Shown: positions 22,317 to 34,232, numbered from the stretch's first letter. The stretch: DNA of 64,000 bases from Macrocystis pyrifera (GCA_031763025.1 JASSKH010000012.1:4993397-5057396), one strand, 5' to 3'. Program-made: numbers and translations. The notes: generated by a model not told the origin, from the letters alone.

Positions 22317-22425
22317 ACAACGGGGAACATAACCTGCTATCTATCATATGCACCCACAGACAAACCGACGAAAATCAGCCGAGGTTAGAGACCTATCCGC
22401 CCGCGCAGGCACTCGAATTACTTAC

Positions 22426-22531
22426 TACGGGGGTCCATAGTTAACGGGACCAAATTTTGTTGGTAAAAATGTGCAAATATATAGTTTTTTATGTATGCCT
22501 TAGGTCCTATTAACTATGGTGACCCCCGTAA
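22426..22531. mobile_element. Family A MITE
   Basis: TACGGGGGTCCATAGTTAAC to TTAACTATGGTGACCCCCGT. Confidence 0.85.
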
Positions 22532-22539
22532 TAATAGCA

Positions 22540-23870
22540 CCCGCAGTAAAAAAACGAGAACTACTGAGCTGCGTCTCAAGGAGGCAAATACGTATCTTGG
22601 GGGGTTTTGGGCACGAGATTTAGTTTGTGGCCAGCACAAAACGGTGTTGTTTTAATGGGGCACGTATCATGCAGGGTTCTGTCACGAAACAGTAAGACCT
22701 ATGCCAATGGGAATGCGAAGTATTTAAAAAAAGTTTGAATTCCAAAGATACATACCCGCCAAAAAAAAAATAGGACAGGCTTCCTATTATATGGGCACGT
22801 TTAGAAAAAAAAAAAAAAAAAAAAAAAAGCTCCCAACTTTTGGAAAAGCCCAGAAAAAAGCAAATCTTGGGCCGATGTTGGGCCAAGATCGGCTTGAGAA
22901 AAGCTCAGGCCGATCTTTGGTTCGAAGCGGCGAGATTCCGAGTCCTCGGCAGACATCGATCGACAAAACCGACGATTGCGTCACTGAATTCTGAACGGAG
23001 TGCGCTCGTTAGGGGCTCCGACCCACCCTTGGGTCACCGTCTTCACACAATGGCCAGTGACGTGTGGCGGGCGCTGGCCAGGCGTACGATAAAAAAATAA
23101 TTAGCCGCTGGTGTGTACAAAACAGAAGACAAAATTTCTCGAGCCGCCTCGAATGGCAAAAAAACAGGCTTTTGTTCAGGTTTGGGAGGATACCGCAGGA
23201 CGCCGCCGGCAAGCTCTCGCCCCCTAGAGCATTTATCCACTTTCTATCTTCGATGCCGTCATCTATACTCGTTGGCCTTGCCCGACACCAAGCGGATTGG
23301 CCTTGGGCTGAGTCTACATCGAGATCGAGCATCTATCGTGGCACGAGCTGATTTTTATCAGCGTGTTGACAATTTGCATCGAGAGAATACAAATTGCGCC
23401 GCCTGCAGCCGTTAGAAAAAAAAAAGAAGGAAAAATCAAACTTTTTTTTCCCCTTTTTTCCCACAGCGGCGGTACGAGGATATTTTCGGCTATTTTTTTA
23501 AAGCAAATATTTTTGAAAGAAAACTTTTGGACTTCGCGTTACCATTGGCATAATAGGTCTAAGGGGCGTTTTTTTTCCTAGACGGTGTTTTTTTTGTTTT
23601 TTGTTTTGTTTTCTGCTTCGCCTAAACGGCGGTCTCCACCTCGAACGGAACTCTATACGAATCCCAAGCCTAGGCAGAGGCCTGCTTGGTCGGCGTGCCG
23701 TGGGGGTCGTTGTGCTTGGAAATACTCTACAAGCCCGCTGTGCAGCAGGTACGGAAGTCTTCCTGCACGGGTTAATAGACAAATAATACAGCCTTGAAAA
23801 TCGGGCGAAACAATTACGAGGCGTTGGTTCGTTTCCTCGGGGGTTCCAAAGTGGTTATACCAGTAGCCGC
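22540..23870. other. Stretch free of recognised repeats
   Basis: Apart from the 107-codon frame at 23012-23332, only A/T runs and short open frames are seen. GGCCGAT recurs three times near 22868-22920. Confidence 0.35.
23012..23332 (-). CDS. Possible 107-codon ORF, unknown
   Basis: It runs from ATG at 23332 to a TAA near 23009-23011. It begins MLDLDVDSAQGQSAWCRARP and includes SIDDGIEDRKWINALGGESL. A second minus frame over the same bases (RYPPKPEQKPVFLPFEAARE) is also protein-like. No repeat family covers the segment. The function is unknown. Confidence 0.25.
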
Positions 23871-23872
23871 GC

Positions 23873-23985
23873 TATTATGTGGTATTCCGGGATAACATAA
23901 TAATCAGAACCAAAAATGGTGTGTAAACATGGGAGGATGCATGGTCTTTGGGTCCATCGCAGGTTCTGATTACTACATAAGCCCA
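23873..23985. mobile_element. Divergent family A-like element
   Basis: Ends GATAACATAATAATCAGAAC and GGTTCTGATTACTACATAAG form an imperfect palindrome with CAGAACCAAA where family A has TAGGACCAAA. It shares this form with 51795-51905. Confidence 0.55.
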
Positions 23986-24105
23986 CCGATGAACGTACAT
24001 GTCCTCTGCTGCTACTGCTGTACCTGGATGAGGCCGTGAGGTTGCCGCGCGACCTCGAAAGTTCGTGCGAATCAGCAGAAGCACGAGTGCATACCTGGTA
24101 ACACT

Positions 24106-24183
24106 CCGGAGAGAAAATAGAAGGGCCGCCTTGTGTTCATATTAATGTCTAAACGCTCCGTCTGAGTACGCCCGCAGAGTGGT
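24106..24183. mobile_element. Family B MITE
   Basis: TAACACTCCGGAGAGAAAAT AGAAGGGCC ... CAGAGTGGTA. Confidence 0.65.
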
Positions 24184-24189
24184 ACAGGG

Positions 24190-25364
24190 TAGAATATAAT
24201 GGCAAGTCGTCTGACAACAAAAGGTCCGAAAATACAAAAAAAAAAAAAGAAAACAAAAAAAATGGGAAGATTCCCCCACTCATCAAGCGGAAGAAGCACG
24301 CAGGCCGTGGACGCGCGCTCTCACAACGCGGCGTCTGTTACAGTCGGCAATACTTTTGCCAACGGCAGGGAACGAGGACGAACCGTTGAACAAGTCACAA
24401 CACAAAATGGTGTCACCAGATAGACCCCTGCAGGGCAAACAAACAAAACAAAAGGTGTTGCATCAAACTTCGAAACCAAACCAATACCGAAAGGATGAAC
24501 TTTGAATCGAAAGCACCATTCGTAAAAAGCGAAAAAGAAGAGAGCGATATTCATCAAGACCTGCACCCAGGTTGTTGGCAACAAACGACTTGGAACTAGT
24601 GTGCGATGCGTTTCAGAGGAAGGAAAGGATCATTTTTCATTGGAAGGGCCGGGAGGGAGGGAAAGAGGGAGAAGGAGGGGGGATGGAGGGCAGTTCGCTT
24701 GTTGATTCGGTTGGATTCAACTTCAATAAGGGGAGGGGAGGGGGTGGGGGGTGGAAACAAAAAAGAGCAAAGCCACCGAACCAACGAACAACCAACACAC
24801 ACACAAAAAGCAAAAGCAGAGCAAAGAAAAGCCACTCGACACCAAGCAAAGCGAAGCGGAGCAAAAAGCAAACCAGAAACAAACCAAAGCAAACCCAAGC
24901 AGAGCAAGCAAAAGCCGAACACAAAAAATGACCGAACAGACACAGCCGGAATGCTACACGTCACACAAAGCAGCAGCAGCAGCAGAGGAGAAGTAGCAGT
25001 AGCAGCAGAAGTAACAACGGTCGCCTTGAACGTCAGAATCGGCAACGTAGGGTTCATTCAGCATCCCTTCGCCGCAACACCACAACAGCCACGTCAACCC
25101 CACGACTACGTCATGTTCGCTCGACAATAGGGAAAGCAGGGGAAAGCGAGGGAAAGCGGGGGATAGCGAGGGAAAGCGGGGCGTATATACCAGAGAGATG
25201 GCAAGCACCAGCAAAAAGAAAAAAGAAGAAGCAGGGTATGGAGCAAACCTGCCACCAAGCAGGCGAATAGGCAGACAGGCAGACACAAAGCCGCGCCTGC
25301 AGGGTAGATAGAGGGCAAGGCAGAGGGAAAGGCAGACAGTCCACAGAGCCAGATCACGCCATAG
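24190..25364. other. Low-complexity purine-rich stretch
   Basis: AAG/CAAA-rich sequence with a GCGAGGGAAAGCGGGG tandem at 25130-25185 (about six units of GGAAAGC(G/A)GGG). No gene is supported. Confidence 0.4.
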
Positions 25365-25600
25365 AGGGGGGAGGTGGGGGTGGCGGGGGGCATGCACTCA
25401 CGTCATGCACGGCCGTGCAAGCATGACCATAGACCCTCGCACCCCTGCAACGCCGGCACGTAACGTAGCTCGAAGGGTTATCACCGACCAGGCAGACACT
25501 GCGTGCCCCGAGAGCGAAAGCAAAACGTCCGGCGCTCGGCGAGTAGCGTGAAGGGTAGAGCTGCATCCGTCCTGCACCAAGGACCGCTTTCGAGGCGGGC
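25365..25600 (-). mobile_element. Family D 3' part, copy 9
   Basis: G-rich run, then GTCATGCACGGCCGTGCAAG, CATGACCATAGACCCTCGCA and the conserved ATCACCGACCAGGCAGACAC. It is more diverged than copies 1-5. Confidence 0.7.
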
Positions 25601-26211
25601 ATAGGAGGTGTTACTGGCCCAAAACATCGCTGACTGGCGGGGTCTGGACCCTCACCAGAAAAACCACTCCCAACATCTTCACAACCCCATCTATTTGTGC
25701 TACACAATACCAGTATATTCATCCCAACCGCATCTGGAACTACTTCTACCACTGAACGTACACATAGCTACAACAACGATTTTGTCGAAAATCTATCCTT
25801 GAAAGTAGAGTTGGATACTTTTGGCAGCAGAAAGGAAGAGGGTTAACAAGAACAAAAACAAAAAAAGTGTGCCTGTGTTTTCTACTGTGCTGCGCCAGGT
25901 ATTTCTTAGCGCCCGCCAAAAAAATTAACCTGATAGTTGTTGCGTACAGCGGGTTATTTCTCATGCGTCGATAAAAAGTGCGCCTGCCTCGTGTTGATAA
26001 GAGTATTTCTTGGTGTCCGCCAATAACGGTTTTTTTTTTTTTTTTTCATGTTTTTCTAGATATTAGGAATACGTAGGTTTACACATTTTTCGTGGGGCGT
26101 GATTCCACTGCTGTGCTCCAAGGAGAGGACAACGAGGACGCCCAGGAAGGAGGCGGAAGGAAAAAAAAGCTACCCCAGAAGAATGCGAAGAAAAAAAAAA
26201 AAAATCAACTA

Positions 26212-26316
26212 TTACGGGGGACCATAGTAAATAGGACCTACGGTACGGACAAAAACTTATATGTTTCGCTATTTTTGCTTGCAATATTTGGTCCTATTTA
26301 CTATCATCCCCCGTAA
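26212..26316. mobile_element. Family A MITE
   Basis: TTACGGGGGACCATAGTAAA to TTTACTATCATCCCCCGTAA. Confidence 0.85.
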
Positions 26317-26801
26317 TATTAATATTTCTCGACTGAAGAATGGATCCGCCAACAACCAACGCCTACGCTGAGCAAACCCTTAGAACCTTGGGGCAACGCT
26401 ATCCTTGAAAGAACCTTGAGCACAGATAGGCTATTTGTATATCAGGTAGGGTTTTACTGCAGCGCTCGTCGCCAAGCCCGATTTCTCAAATCCAATTTTT
26501 CTTGCAGCGTTCCCCCCCCCCCCCCAAAAAATGAGCCTTGTGTCTCTCATTTTGGTTGCACGTTTCTTACTCGTGAGCCTATTCCCGCCCTAGGGCTGTG
26601 GATTGGCCGTCTGCAAGTCGCCGAACGCGTCGCGTGCTGAGGTAGAGAGGTAGGCGGTTGCACTTGTTTGGGCCCAATGTCTCCTGATTGGTTGAGCCCC
26701 TCGAGTGACCAACCATCCGTTTTACAGCACGACACTTTTACTCCAAACATACTGCTGCAGTCAGTACATACACCACTCACTCCGGGCGCAAAAATAACTA
26801 C

Positions 26802-26917
26802 CTATTGAACGCCAAGAGCGCTAGTTCGTTTTCAAAGACCGCCTCATTGATCGTGTCGCGCGAATAAATCTCCTCTTCGGAGTCATATGCTTCGGGCGAG
26901 ATACTGTAGACACCGAG
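26802..26917 (-). CDS. Possible exon, unknown protein
   Basis: The segment lies between an acceptor after a pyrimidine-rich stretch (TTTCTTTTTCGCTCCTCTCA...GGAG) and a donor AATAG|GTAGTT. It reads LGVYSISPEAYDSEEEIYSR and DTINEAVFENELALLAFN with no stops. Phase 0 at its start fits the exon ending at 27408. It may belong to the same minus-strand transcription unit. A remnant of a family B element touches its 3' side. Confidence 0.4.
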
Positions 26918-27024
26918 CTCCACGTGTGAGAGGAGCGAAAAAGAAAGTAAGCCGCCACCCCTCTACGGTCAACGCTGCCGCTCAGGCACCTCAATTTCTC
27001 TGGGGCTTCTCCTCTCTCACTCTA

Positions 27025-27128
27025 TTACGGGGGGCACAGCAAATAGGACCAAATACTGTCAGTAAAAATAGGTAAATATAGAGGTTTTTGTGTGTACCGT
27101 AGGTCCTATTAACTATGGACCCCCGCAA
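27025..27128. mobile_element. Family A MITE with unlike ends
   Basis: Left TTACGGGGGGCACAGCAAAT, right ATTAACTATGGACCCCCGCA. Confidence 0.8.
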
Positions 27129-27161
27129 TACGAGCTATTTACCTCACACAAACCCTGACCT

Positions 27162-27370
27162 TAACCCTTTCTGGGACTGTAGTTCCGTTTTGGGGGAGAC
27201 AAATTAGTATTGCGGGGGATCATAGTAAATAGGACCAAATATTGTTATAAAAAAAAGGTAACTATATAGTTTTTTATGGTATACCATACGTCCTATTAAC
27301 TATGGGCCCTCGCAACAGTTAGAACCTGACTGGAATGCCCCCCGATACGGGAGCGCTGTCCTAGAAAGTG
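27162..27370. mobile_element. Family C element split by family A
   Basis: TTAACCCTTTCTGGGACTGT ... GAGACAAATTAG, then family A (27210-27315), then ACCTGACTGGAATGCCCCCC GATACGGGAGCG. Confidence 0.75.
27210..27315. mobile_element. Family A MITE nested in family C
   Basis: It separates the C halves GGGACTGTAGTTCCGTTTTG (left) and CCGATACGGGAGCGCTGTCC (right). Confidence 0.8.
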
Positions 27371-27407
27371 GTCAACAAAACATGAAGCGGCAACCCGATC
27401 AATAAAC

Positions 27408-27599
27408 CCAGTGGTCTCGGAAGTAGGTATACTTCGTGGTGAACAAAGAGAACACACCATCGTCGTTGAAAAACGAGACCATGTTGGGGACTCGGTAGTT
27501 CAGGAGTCCCGTCCGTCCGTCCGTCCGTCCGAAACGTTTTTCGACCAATCTGACAGCGCGACTTACCAGTAACTCTATCGTTCAGATCGCTCTTGGGGA
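27408..27599 (-). CDS. Possible exon pair, unknown protein
   Basis: On the minus strand a strong acceptor (TTTTTTCTCCCCAAG) precedes SDLNDRVT, which meets a perfect GTAAGT donor near 27574. About 75 bases further, after a possible GAG acceptor, an open stretch reads VPNMVSFFNDDGVFSLFTTK and YTYFRDHW before a weak donor at 27408. The phases are compatible. The tract between them includes a (GGAC)n run. The family is not recognised. Confidence 0.35.
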
Positions 27600-27970
27600 G
27601 AAAAAACACGGAAAGGGACGTCTACTATAGGTATCAAGATGACACTTTCGCCCGGAGTCGTGGCACCCTTCGCCAGCAAGCCATTCTGGTCGGCCAGTTG
27701 TTCAGTTGGCTAGCCATGCAGCTGGCGACATCGCTGTTGCCGCTGCTGTCCATCGCACCACGCGCGCTGCTGCTGTGCGATGTTTCTCAGAGCCGGGAAT
27801 AGGTCCAGCGAGGGGGTAGGGCTCCCGAAGCTATGCACACAGAAGAACCCGACAGAAGCCACTACAGGAATCCATCCGCTGCACCTCGACACGACTATTT
27901 CTATTTACAGGGGCAACAGAATGTTAAGAACCAAAGACGGGTGTTGACACGAGCGGGAACCAGTGATAAT

Positions 27971-28052
27971 ACCACTTTCCGGGCGTAAAGATAAGGACCT
28001 TTTATACAAAAATATGAGTACCAAGCGGTCCCTATATTTCCGTCCGGAGTGG
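27971..28052. mobile_element. Family B MITE
   Basis: TACCACTTTCCGGGCGTAAA ... AAGCGGTCCCTATATTTCCG TCCGGAGTGGTA. Confidence 0.75.
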
Positions 28053-28059
28053 TATGATT

Positions 28060-28286
28060 TTTGAATCCATGGGGGGTTCTCATCACTGAGTCAAGGTATA
28101 GCACCAGACACATCACGATGGCGGCACGTGAAATCAAGCAAGAGAGAATCAAGAGAGGAGATGGAAAACAATCCCGCAAACAAACAAAAAATAAGAAAAA
28201 AAAAATGCGGCGAACGCGCTATCTACATCTGGGGTTGCTGTTGCTGTTGTTCCTGTTGACGTTGCTGTTGTTGCTGTTCTTGTTGG

Positions 28287-28321
<35 letters not shown>

Positions 28322-29930
28322 AATTTGGTCGATTTATTGATGGTCATGATGGCAATGATGAGTCGAACATCGGGGGCGGGGGGGGGGGGGGGAGGGCGGC
28401 ACAAAAATAAACTCCCGGCCGTGTCCTTGAAAATACGTATTCAGGGACCCACGTGCGCAGGAATTTAAGCGTTGGATACGCCCATGCATGGTGTGTGTAT
28501 TATATGCGTATGCAACTCCTACGTATGCAAATATATTCATGCGCCCATGCACGTATTCGACGTCGCGCGCAAACTTTGTGACCCCCACGTCCTGGTTCCA
28601 GGCGACCATTGCGGTGGTGGCGGTGGCGGCGGTGGCGGCGGCGGGAGGGGGTGCGGCGAAATCGGCAGGGTGGCTGGGTGGCGACGAAGCCTGCGCACAG
28701 TTTTCCTGTTGATGTTTACTGAGCCTTCAGCATGCGACGGTCAGTTGCACTGTCTGCTTGTCGGTCTGTCTGTCTGTCTGTCTGCCTGCCTGCCTTTCAG
28801 TCTGTCTGTCTGGGCTTGCTTGATTGCCTGTGTGTGTCTGTGCCTGTTTGCCTGTCTGTTTGTCTATCGGTCTCACTCAATCCCTTGGTGGCGGCGAGCA
28901 GCGGCGACCGCAACTAAGCGAAGCGAGACTAGCTTGCTAGACAGAAAAACAAGAAACACAAGACAGACAGGCGTGCATGCACACAGAAAAGGCAGTAATG
29001 CACAATGCACGCGCAGGCAGATAGACAGACAAAGCAAGGCAAGACAAGACAAATAGACACAAACAAGATAGATCACACGTACAGGCAGGCACCGAAGAAG
29101 TGTAAACGAGGGTGCAGAATCGTCACACGTCGGGCTTTCTCGAGGCGTAACTCGCGACCCTCGGCAATTGGTGATCGAGCTGTACTGACATCTTCACCTC
29201 TGTCGAGCTGTAGTGACATATTTGTGTGTCGAAATACTTGGAAATAGTGTGGGAAAAAAATTGGCAGCATTGAAAGGATTAAAGAACAGTGTATCGCCTT
29301 CAACTATCAGTACGAATAACTAAACTTGAAGCGAGGACAAAGAAGAAGGAAAAATCGAAAAGAACGAAAAATACAAAGGGCATCAACACCACACCAAAAC
29401 AAACACAAGCCAAAAACCCCTCCAAAAATTCGAGACAAAAAACAAACCACGACAAAAAAAAAAAAACCGCTCGCAAAAAACGAATCCAAAAAGACACAAC
29501 AAAAACGAACCAAACCAGCACGGAAAAAAAAAAAAAAAACGAAAACGAAAAGATGACAATACACGTATGCATGATACTTAAATACTGGTAAGCAAGTACG
29601 CATGCAATGAAAAACAACGGAACACAAAAAAAATAACCAAAAAAAAAAAAAAAAAAAAACGAGTCGAACACCACGTGGAAGTTATGGTCCAGGACGGAAA
29701 ACGAAATGGAACCAATATCACAACGCGAGCAAACGTGGGCTCGCACTGACTGTTTTTACCGCTGTTTTTTACGCACATGTTAAGAGCAAGGTTGCGGGAC
29801 ACTTTGTATCCCTGGACAGGTCTGCCTTTCAAGTCGGTAATCTTTGGTGCTGACGTGTGTTGCTTGCTTAGCTATAGAAGAAGAGCAGTTTCATAACACA
29901 CACCGGCTGCTGTCTCGCAATAGTTGCTCA
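28060..29930. other. Low-complexity stretch without supported genes
   Basis: Contains (TGC)n at 28225-28320, a GGC-rich run at 28610-28650, the CTGT array and A-rich tracts. A minus-strand frame near 29100-29210 has possible splice borders but no clear frame. Confidence 0.35.
28762..28880 (+). repeat. Degenerate (CTGT/CTGC)n array
   Basis: TGTCGGTCTGTCTGTCTGTC TGTCTGCCTGCCTGCC and diverged continuation. Confidence 0.85.
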
Positions 29931-29931
29931 A

Positions 29932-30027
29932 ACCCTTTCAGAACCGCAGTCTCGTGTTCGGGACAAACTACTTGGAATTTGAGGGCTTTGTCTCCACAGT
30001 CGGGACTGCGGTACTAAAAAGAGTTAA
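29932..30027. mobile_element. Family C MITE
   Basis: AACCCTTTCAGAACCGCAGT ... GTCGGGACTGCGGTACTAAA AAGAGTTAA. Confidence 0.8.
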
Positions 30028-30044
30028 TTAACCGCCCCTTTTTT

Positions 30045-30165
30045 TTTCCGCCCAGGTCCGGCATCGTAAGGATAACAAGGGTGAAAGGCTATATATACGG
30101 CCACACGACTACGGCCATGCGTGACATGAGTACCCCCCCCCCCCCCCCCCCCCCCTCCCTCGCCT
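30045..30165 (+). mobile_element. Family D tail fragment, copy 10
   Basis: CGCCCAGGTCCGGCATCGTA ... GACTACGGCCATGCGTGACA followed by a ~21-nt C run. The tail-only structure is like a 5'-truncated retroposon. Confidence 0.65.
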
Positions 30166-30268
30166 CCAAGAATAAATCAAACCTCCTACTCTCTCCCTAG
30201 AACTACACCGGCGTTTCTGGGGGAAACTACTTGAAAATAGTGTGGGATGTTATTTTCCGTAGTATTTA

Positions 30269-30350
30269 CCACGCTGGACGGGAATAGAAGGAACCTTCGT
30301 GTTTATATCAATGTCCGAAAGTACCATCTGTTTCGGTCCACAGTGGGAAT
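30269..30350. mobile_element. Family B MITE
   Basis: TACCACGCTGGACGGGAATA GAAGGAACC ... TTTCGGTCCACAGTGGGA. Confidence 0.6.
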
Positions 30351-30474
30351 AGGTTGTAGGGCAGCAACATGAACGGGTTGCTACCACTGCACGCTCGAAC
30401 TATCCCCCCCCCCCCCCCCTCCCCCGCCCCGCTTAGGCCATTGCTTAGGCCATGCTTGCCTGCAACACACTGCT

Positions 30475-30520
<46 letters not shown>

Positions 30521-30521
30521 A
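30475..30521 (+). repeat. (AGC)n microsatellite
   Basis: About 15 perfect CAG units inside CTACAGCAG...CAAACAGC. Confidence 0.95.
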
Positions 30522-30626
30522 CAGCATAGACCTGTCGATGATACCCTTCCTACAAGCAGAGACCAAGTAGCGTCAAGATGATCGAATTTTAGCCTACGTA
30601 CGTACTCATAACCCGCGTGCTCTTCT

Positions 30627-30731
30627 TCACGGGGGGCCATAGTAAGTAGGACCAAAAATTGTTACTCAAAATAGGTAAATATATAGGTTTTTATGCATAC
30701 CATAGGTCCTATTAACTATGGACCCCCGGAA
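30627..30731. mobile_element. Family A MITE with unlike ends
   Basis: Left TCACGGGGGGCCATAGTAAG, right TTAACTATGGACCCCCGGAA. Confidence 0.8.
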
Positions 30732-30744
30732 TAGCAGTATAGTG

Positions 30745-30950
30745 GCCTCTCTAGAATGCCGGTGTCCAATAGCGCTGGTGGAATCGCTTGGCCCAGACGG
30801 GATTAACCCGTGTGGCGATGTGTGGAATAATGCCGGTGCCCGCCAAGATGCCGGTGTATCAGCCTGGCACACACCGACACTGTATAGGGACCCCTATGGT
30901 ACACCACTAAACACGGACCGTGAAGCGAGCCCTATGTATAACCCACGCCC
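30745..30950 (+). other. Open segment, possible 3' exon
   Basis: After a family A element, the frame reads ECRCPIALVESLGPDGINPC, GDVWNNAGARQDAGVSAWHT and PMYNPRP, then a stop. The motif GCCGGTG occurs three times at uneven spacing, so a decayed repeat is an alternative. Confidence 0.18.
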
Positions 30951-31162
30951 CTAGCCCGGCCCAGGCTACTCCACTTTTCTAATTCATGCGCACAGCAGCA
31001 GTCGGGTAGAATGATTCCCCTGGAACGAAGGACGAGCCCACAACAAAACGACCTGATACTCACGCCCTTTCGCATCTTTCAAGATGGACTTTCATCTCAA
31101 CACGATGGAAGATTTTCACGCACAGACTCTTTCGTCTGCAACCCTCCTCTGCAACCCTCGTT

Positions 31163-31370
31163 TAGGGCTGCTGCAGTCCCGCGATGGGGACAAACTATTT
31201 CGGGGGACCCATATTAAATAGGACCTACGGTACACACAAAAACCTGTATATTTCCCTATTTTTACTAGCAATATTTTGTCCTATTTACCATGGTCCCCCA
31301 TAATAGCTTGAATGTGACTGGTTCATCCCCTTAACGGGACTAATGTGGTACTATAGGGGTTGGTTAAGAG
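31163..31370. mobile_element. Family C element split by family A
   Basis: GGGCTGCTGCAGTCCCGCGA TGGGGACAAACTA | family A | CTTGAATGTGACTGGTTCAT CCCCTTAACGGGACTAATG ... ATAGGGGTTGGTTAA. Confidence 0.75.
31198..31303. mobile_element. Family A MITE nested in family C
   Basis: It interrupts C after GGGGACAAACTA. C resumes with CTTGAATGTGACTGGTT. Ends TTTCGGGGGACCCATATTAA / CCATGGTCCCCCATAA. Confidence 0.85.
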
Positions 31371-32149
31371 ATGGAATATTTTCGCGCGAGAACCACTGTT
31401 TTTTGTTCACATTTTCTTATTATATGTACGTACGTACTGTTTGAAGTACGAGAGCACAAGTAACATTTAAAAAAAATATACATCTTGGCACTCTTGAGCC
31501 CACCATCAGCAGCAGGTTGTTCATGTCTACGTACGTACTCTTAATCAGAATGAGTTGTACTTTCCCCTGTATTGTGAGTCCGTTTCTACGAAGTTGGGAA
31601 GCACGGCTGCTGGACACGTGACGAGCCTACAAGCAAAACTACGTCATGGATGAAAATACTGCAACAACATAAACGTTGATCACCCAAGATACTCGCAACG
31701 GGCTCACTATATACGAGGTATGACACCCGATGTATGAGTACGAGCATATGTACGAAGCATATAAATATGTGATCAGAATTATACGAGACGTGCGACCAGT
31801 TCACCACTGCAAAACGTTTCCCATACTAATTCCAAGTAATGTATCCCCCCCCCCCCCCCCCCCCTCCAAGAGTATCCCATTTGGTACTTTTGCCAGAAAA
31901 ATGTGGGTGTAAATCCAAAAGGTCTTCCAACCAGGTGTCATAGAAAGAAATACAACACAGAGGCAATCAGCAGGTGCTGAAGGTCCGCTCGCTCGCGACG
32001 CTCAAACCTCACGTCGGCCACGAGAGACGGCGACCTCCGCCCAACCAGCACACAGCAGTACCATGATACACCAACACCCCCAATAGTTCGACTCGAAAAG
32101 TACCGCCAAGCATGTCTCCATTAGGGACGAGTAACTACTTAAAAAAAAT

Positions 32150-32348
32150 CATCTTCAGGACTGCTCTCCCGATGTGGAGACAAATTACTTGGAATTAGAG
32201 TCAGATTGAGATTTCTGTACACAGCAGCACTAAAAAAAGAATTACAACCCCTCAATCCATTCAACGTCTACTGCAACAATGAACCAACTCTAATTTCAAG
32301 CACAATCGTCCCCAAAACGCGGATGTAGTGCTGCTAAGGGGGGTTAAG
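32150..32348. mobile_element. Family C-derived pair, diverged
   Basis: GGAGACAAATTACTTGGAAT TAGAGT and, reversed, CAACTCTAATTTCAAGCACA ... GTAGTGCTGCTAAGGGGGGT TAA. Two decayed elements lie back to back. Confidence 0.5.
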
Positions 32349-32617
32349 AACCGCACCCAAGTTTTTTTGGGGGGGGAGGACGCACTCGGAAATGGTGTGG
32401 AATACTCCTGTGCAGGTAACAAACGGGTCCAAAGTCTTCCGAAGATGGCTGCTACGTAGATCGTTCGGTCAACATTTCGAGAATCTTTCTCCCTCTCTCT
32501 TTTGGCAGCGAGGTATTGTATGTACCAGAGCAGTCGCTTCTTTCTACGCAAGCACCCGTGGCTTCGTGTGAGCATGTCTTTCTTTCGCAACCAGTACGTT
32601 TGCCACGCTATGTGCTA

Positions 32618-32724
32618 TTACGGGGGCCCATAGTAAACAGGACCCACATTACACACAAAAACCTATGTATTTACCTATTTTTACGAACAATATTTGGTCC
32701 TGTTCACCATGGTCCCCCCCGTAA
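32618..32724. mobile_element. Family A MITE
   Basis: TTACGGGGGCCCATAGTAAA to TTCACCATGGTCCCCCCCGT. Confidence 0.85.
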
Positions 32725-32760
32725 TACGTTTGTTTCGCGTCCACTTCGATTGAATAGCGT

Positions 32761-32890
32761 GTGACCACAAAGTGAGAGCCGGCGTACTGCTGTACGTTCA
32801 CCTCGAGAAGATAGAGGACGAAACAGAATCAGCACGGACTGGAAGCGCACTGGACGTCCACTGGGAGAAAAATAAAAATAACGGTTAAAC
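32761..32890 (-). mobile_element. Family E, diverged copy
   Basis: TGTGACCACAAAGTGAGAGC ... GAATCAGCACGGACTGGAAG CGCACTGGACG ... AACGGTTAAACATGAA, expanded by about 20 bp relative to other copies. Confidence 0.5.
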
Positions 32891-33889
32891 ATGAAAAAAT
32901 ACACAAAGACACACACACAAAGTTTGCACGTCACAGCCTTCGCAGCCCCCTCCCTACCGGAAAAGGATCGCAGCAAAAAAAAACGAACAAACAAAAAAAA
33001 TCGAACGGATGGTTTGAGTCCCCCCCCCCCCGCCCCCCTGTTACTCCCGAAAGGACGAAGTACTTGGAAATAGAGTCGGTATGTGTTTATGTACGGTGCG
33101 GTACTAAAAAAAAGACGGTAACGGTAGATCTGAGAAGGGGGGGCCGCGCGAGGTTGAAGCTCGCGTCGTCTACAGGAACAAACCGTTCGAAAAAATTAGA
33201 TTCCCTTGACATTTTAGCCCTTGCTTTGCACCGAACATTATTTTCGCACCCCGTTAACGTCCTTGTTCCTACAGCGTTACGATGTAATAACGACACAACA
33301 CTAAACCCGGTACCATTTACACGAACACATCAGGCAGTAAAATATTTGCATGCATATACAGCAGTAGGTACCTATTAATAGACACTTAGAGCAGCAGGTA
33401 GGTATCAATAGGCAGCAAGCACGCTGCCGTCGTACCTGGTACGTACTGCTGCGGCACGTACTCGGCCTGTCTGCCTGTACGTGCAGACCGCGCGTACTGC
33501 CGCCAGGACAAAAGGAGCAGCTCGCAGCTCGGTCTTATCGCTTCGTCGCCGTTGCGATCGGTGCCCGCTGCCCGCTGCCCGCTGCCGTTAGGTGCGGTAC
33601 GTGCTCGACACCATTCTCTAGATAGATCGCGCCTAGTAACAGCATACCAGGCACACCTTAATCTACAGCTATGGGGGAACACAGCAGTCAGAAACAAATA
33701 CCTATGGTGTGGAAATATGCGGGAACGCATGAATTTTCGTTCGATCTTAGGTTCTGGTTAGTATGTATATGCCCCCGTCCTATACACCGCGACAATAATA
33801 TCGACACCGCTTTTTTTCTTCGAGGTAGGGATCGAGATGATGAAAGGGAGAACGCTCGGCGACAAGAAGGCAGGGAGAGCGGACAGAAG

Positions 33890-33982
33890 GGGACGAGGGG
33901 TGGGGGGGCACAGGCAGACCCCCCCTCCCCCCTTCCCGGGACGAGGGTGGGGGGGCACAGGCAGACCCCCTCCCCCCTTCCC
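33890..33982 (+). repeat. ~50-bp direct duplication, G/C-rich
   Basis: CGAGGGGTGGGGGGGCACAG GCAGACCCCCCC ... CTTCCCGGGA is followed by a second near-identical unit starting CGAGGGTGGG. Confidence 0.75.
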
Positions 33983-34232
33983 TTTCTCCCTCTCTCCCGC
34001 CCTCCCTCCTTCTCTCCGCGTCAGCCGATGCCGTTATCAACAGAACATAAGCTGCCCTGAGGCGCACAAACCAAGCTTCACAGCAAACACATTAACAAGC
34101 TACCGATATACCCGGCATACCACTGATGCTGGTATCATATGATACTACAATGATATGTGTGTGTTCTTCACATCAATGATGTGTGTACGAACGCTGGAAC
34201 CCGGACGGATGCTGTAAATACATCCAATACTA

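Noticed and set aside
24596..25130. Opposed frames of 150-174 codons at 24.6-25.1 kb
   Set aside because: The sequence is low-complexity AAG/CAAA-rich, giving open frames on both strands, with no splice or family support.
28334..28609. Minus frame starting MVAWNQDVGVTKFARDVEYV
   Set aside because: Open for 91 codons but with a low-complexity downstream part and no splice or family evidence.
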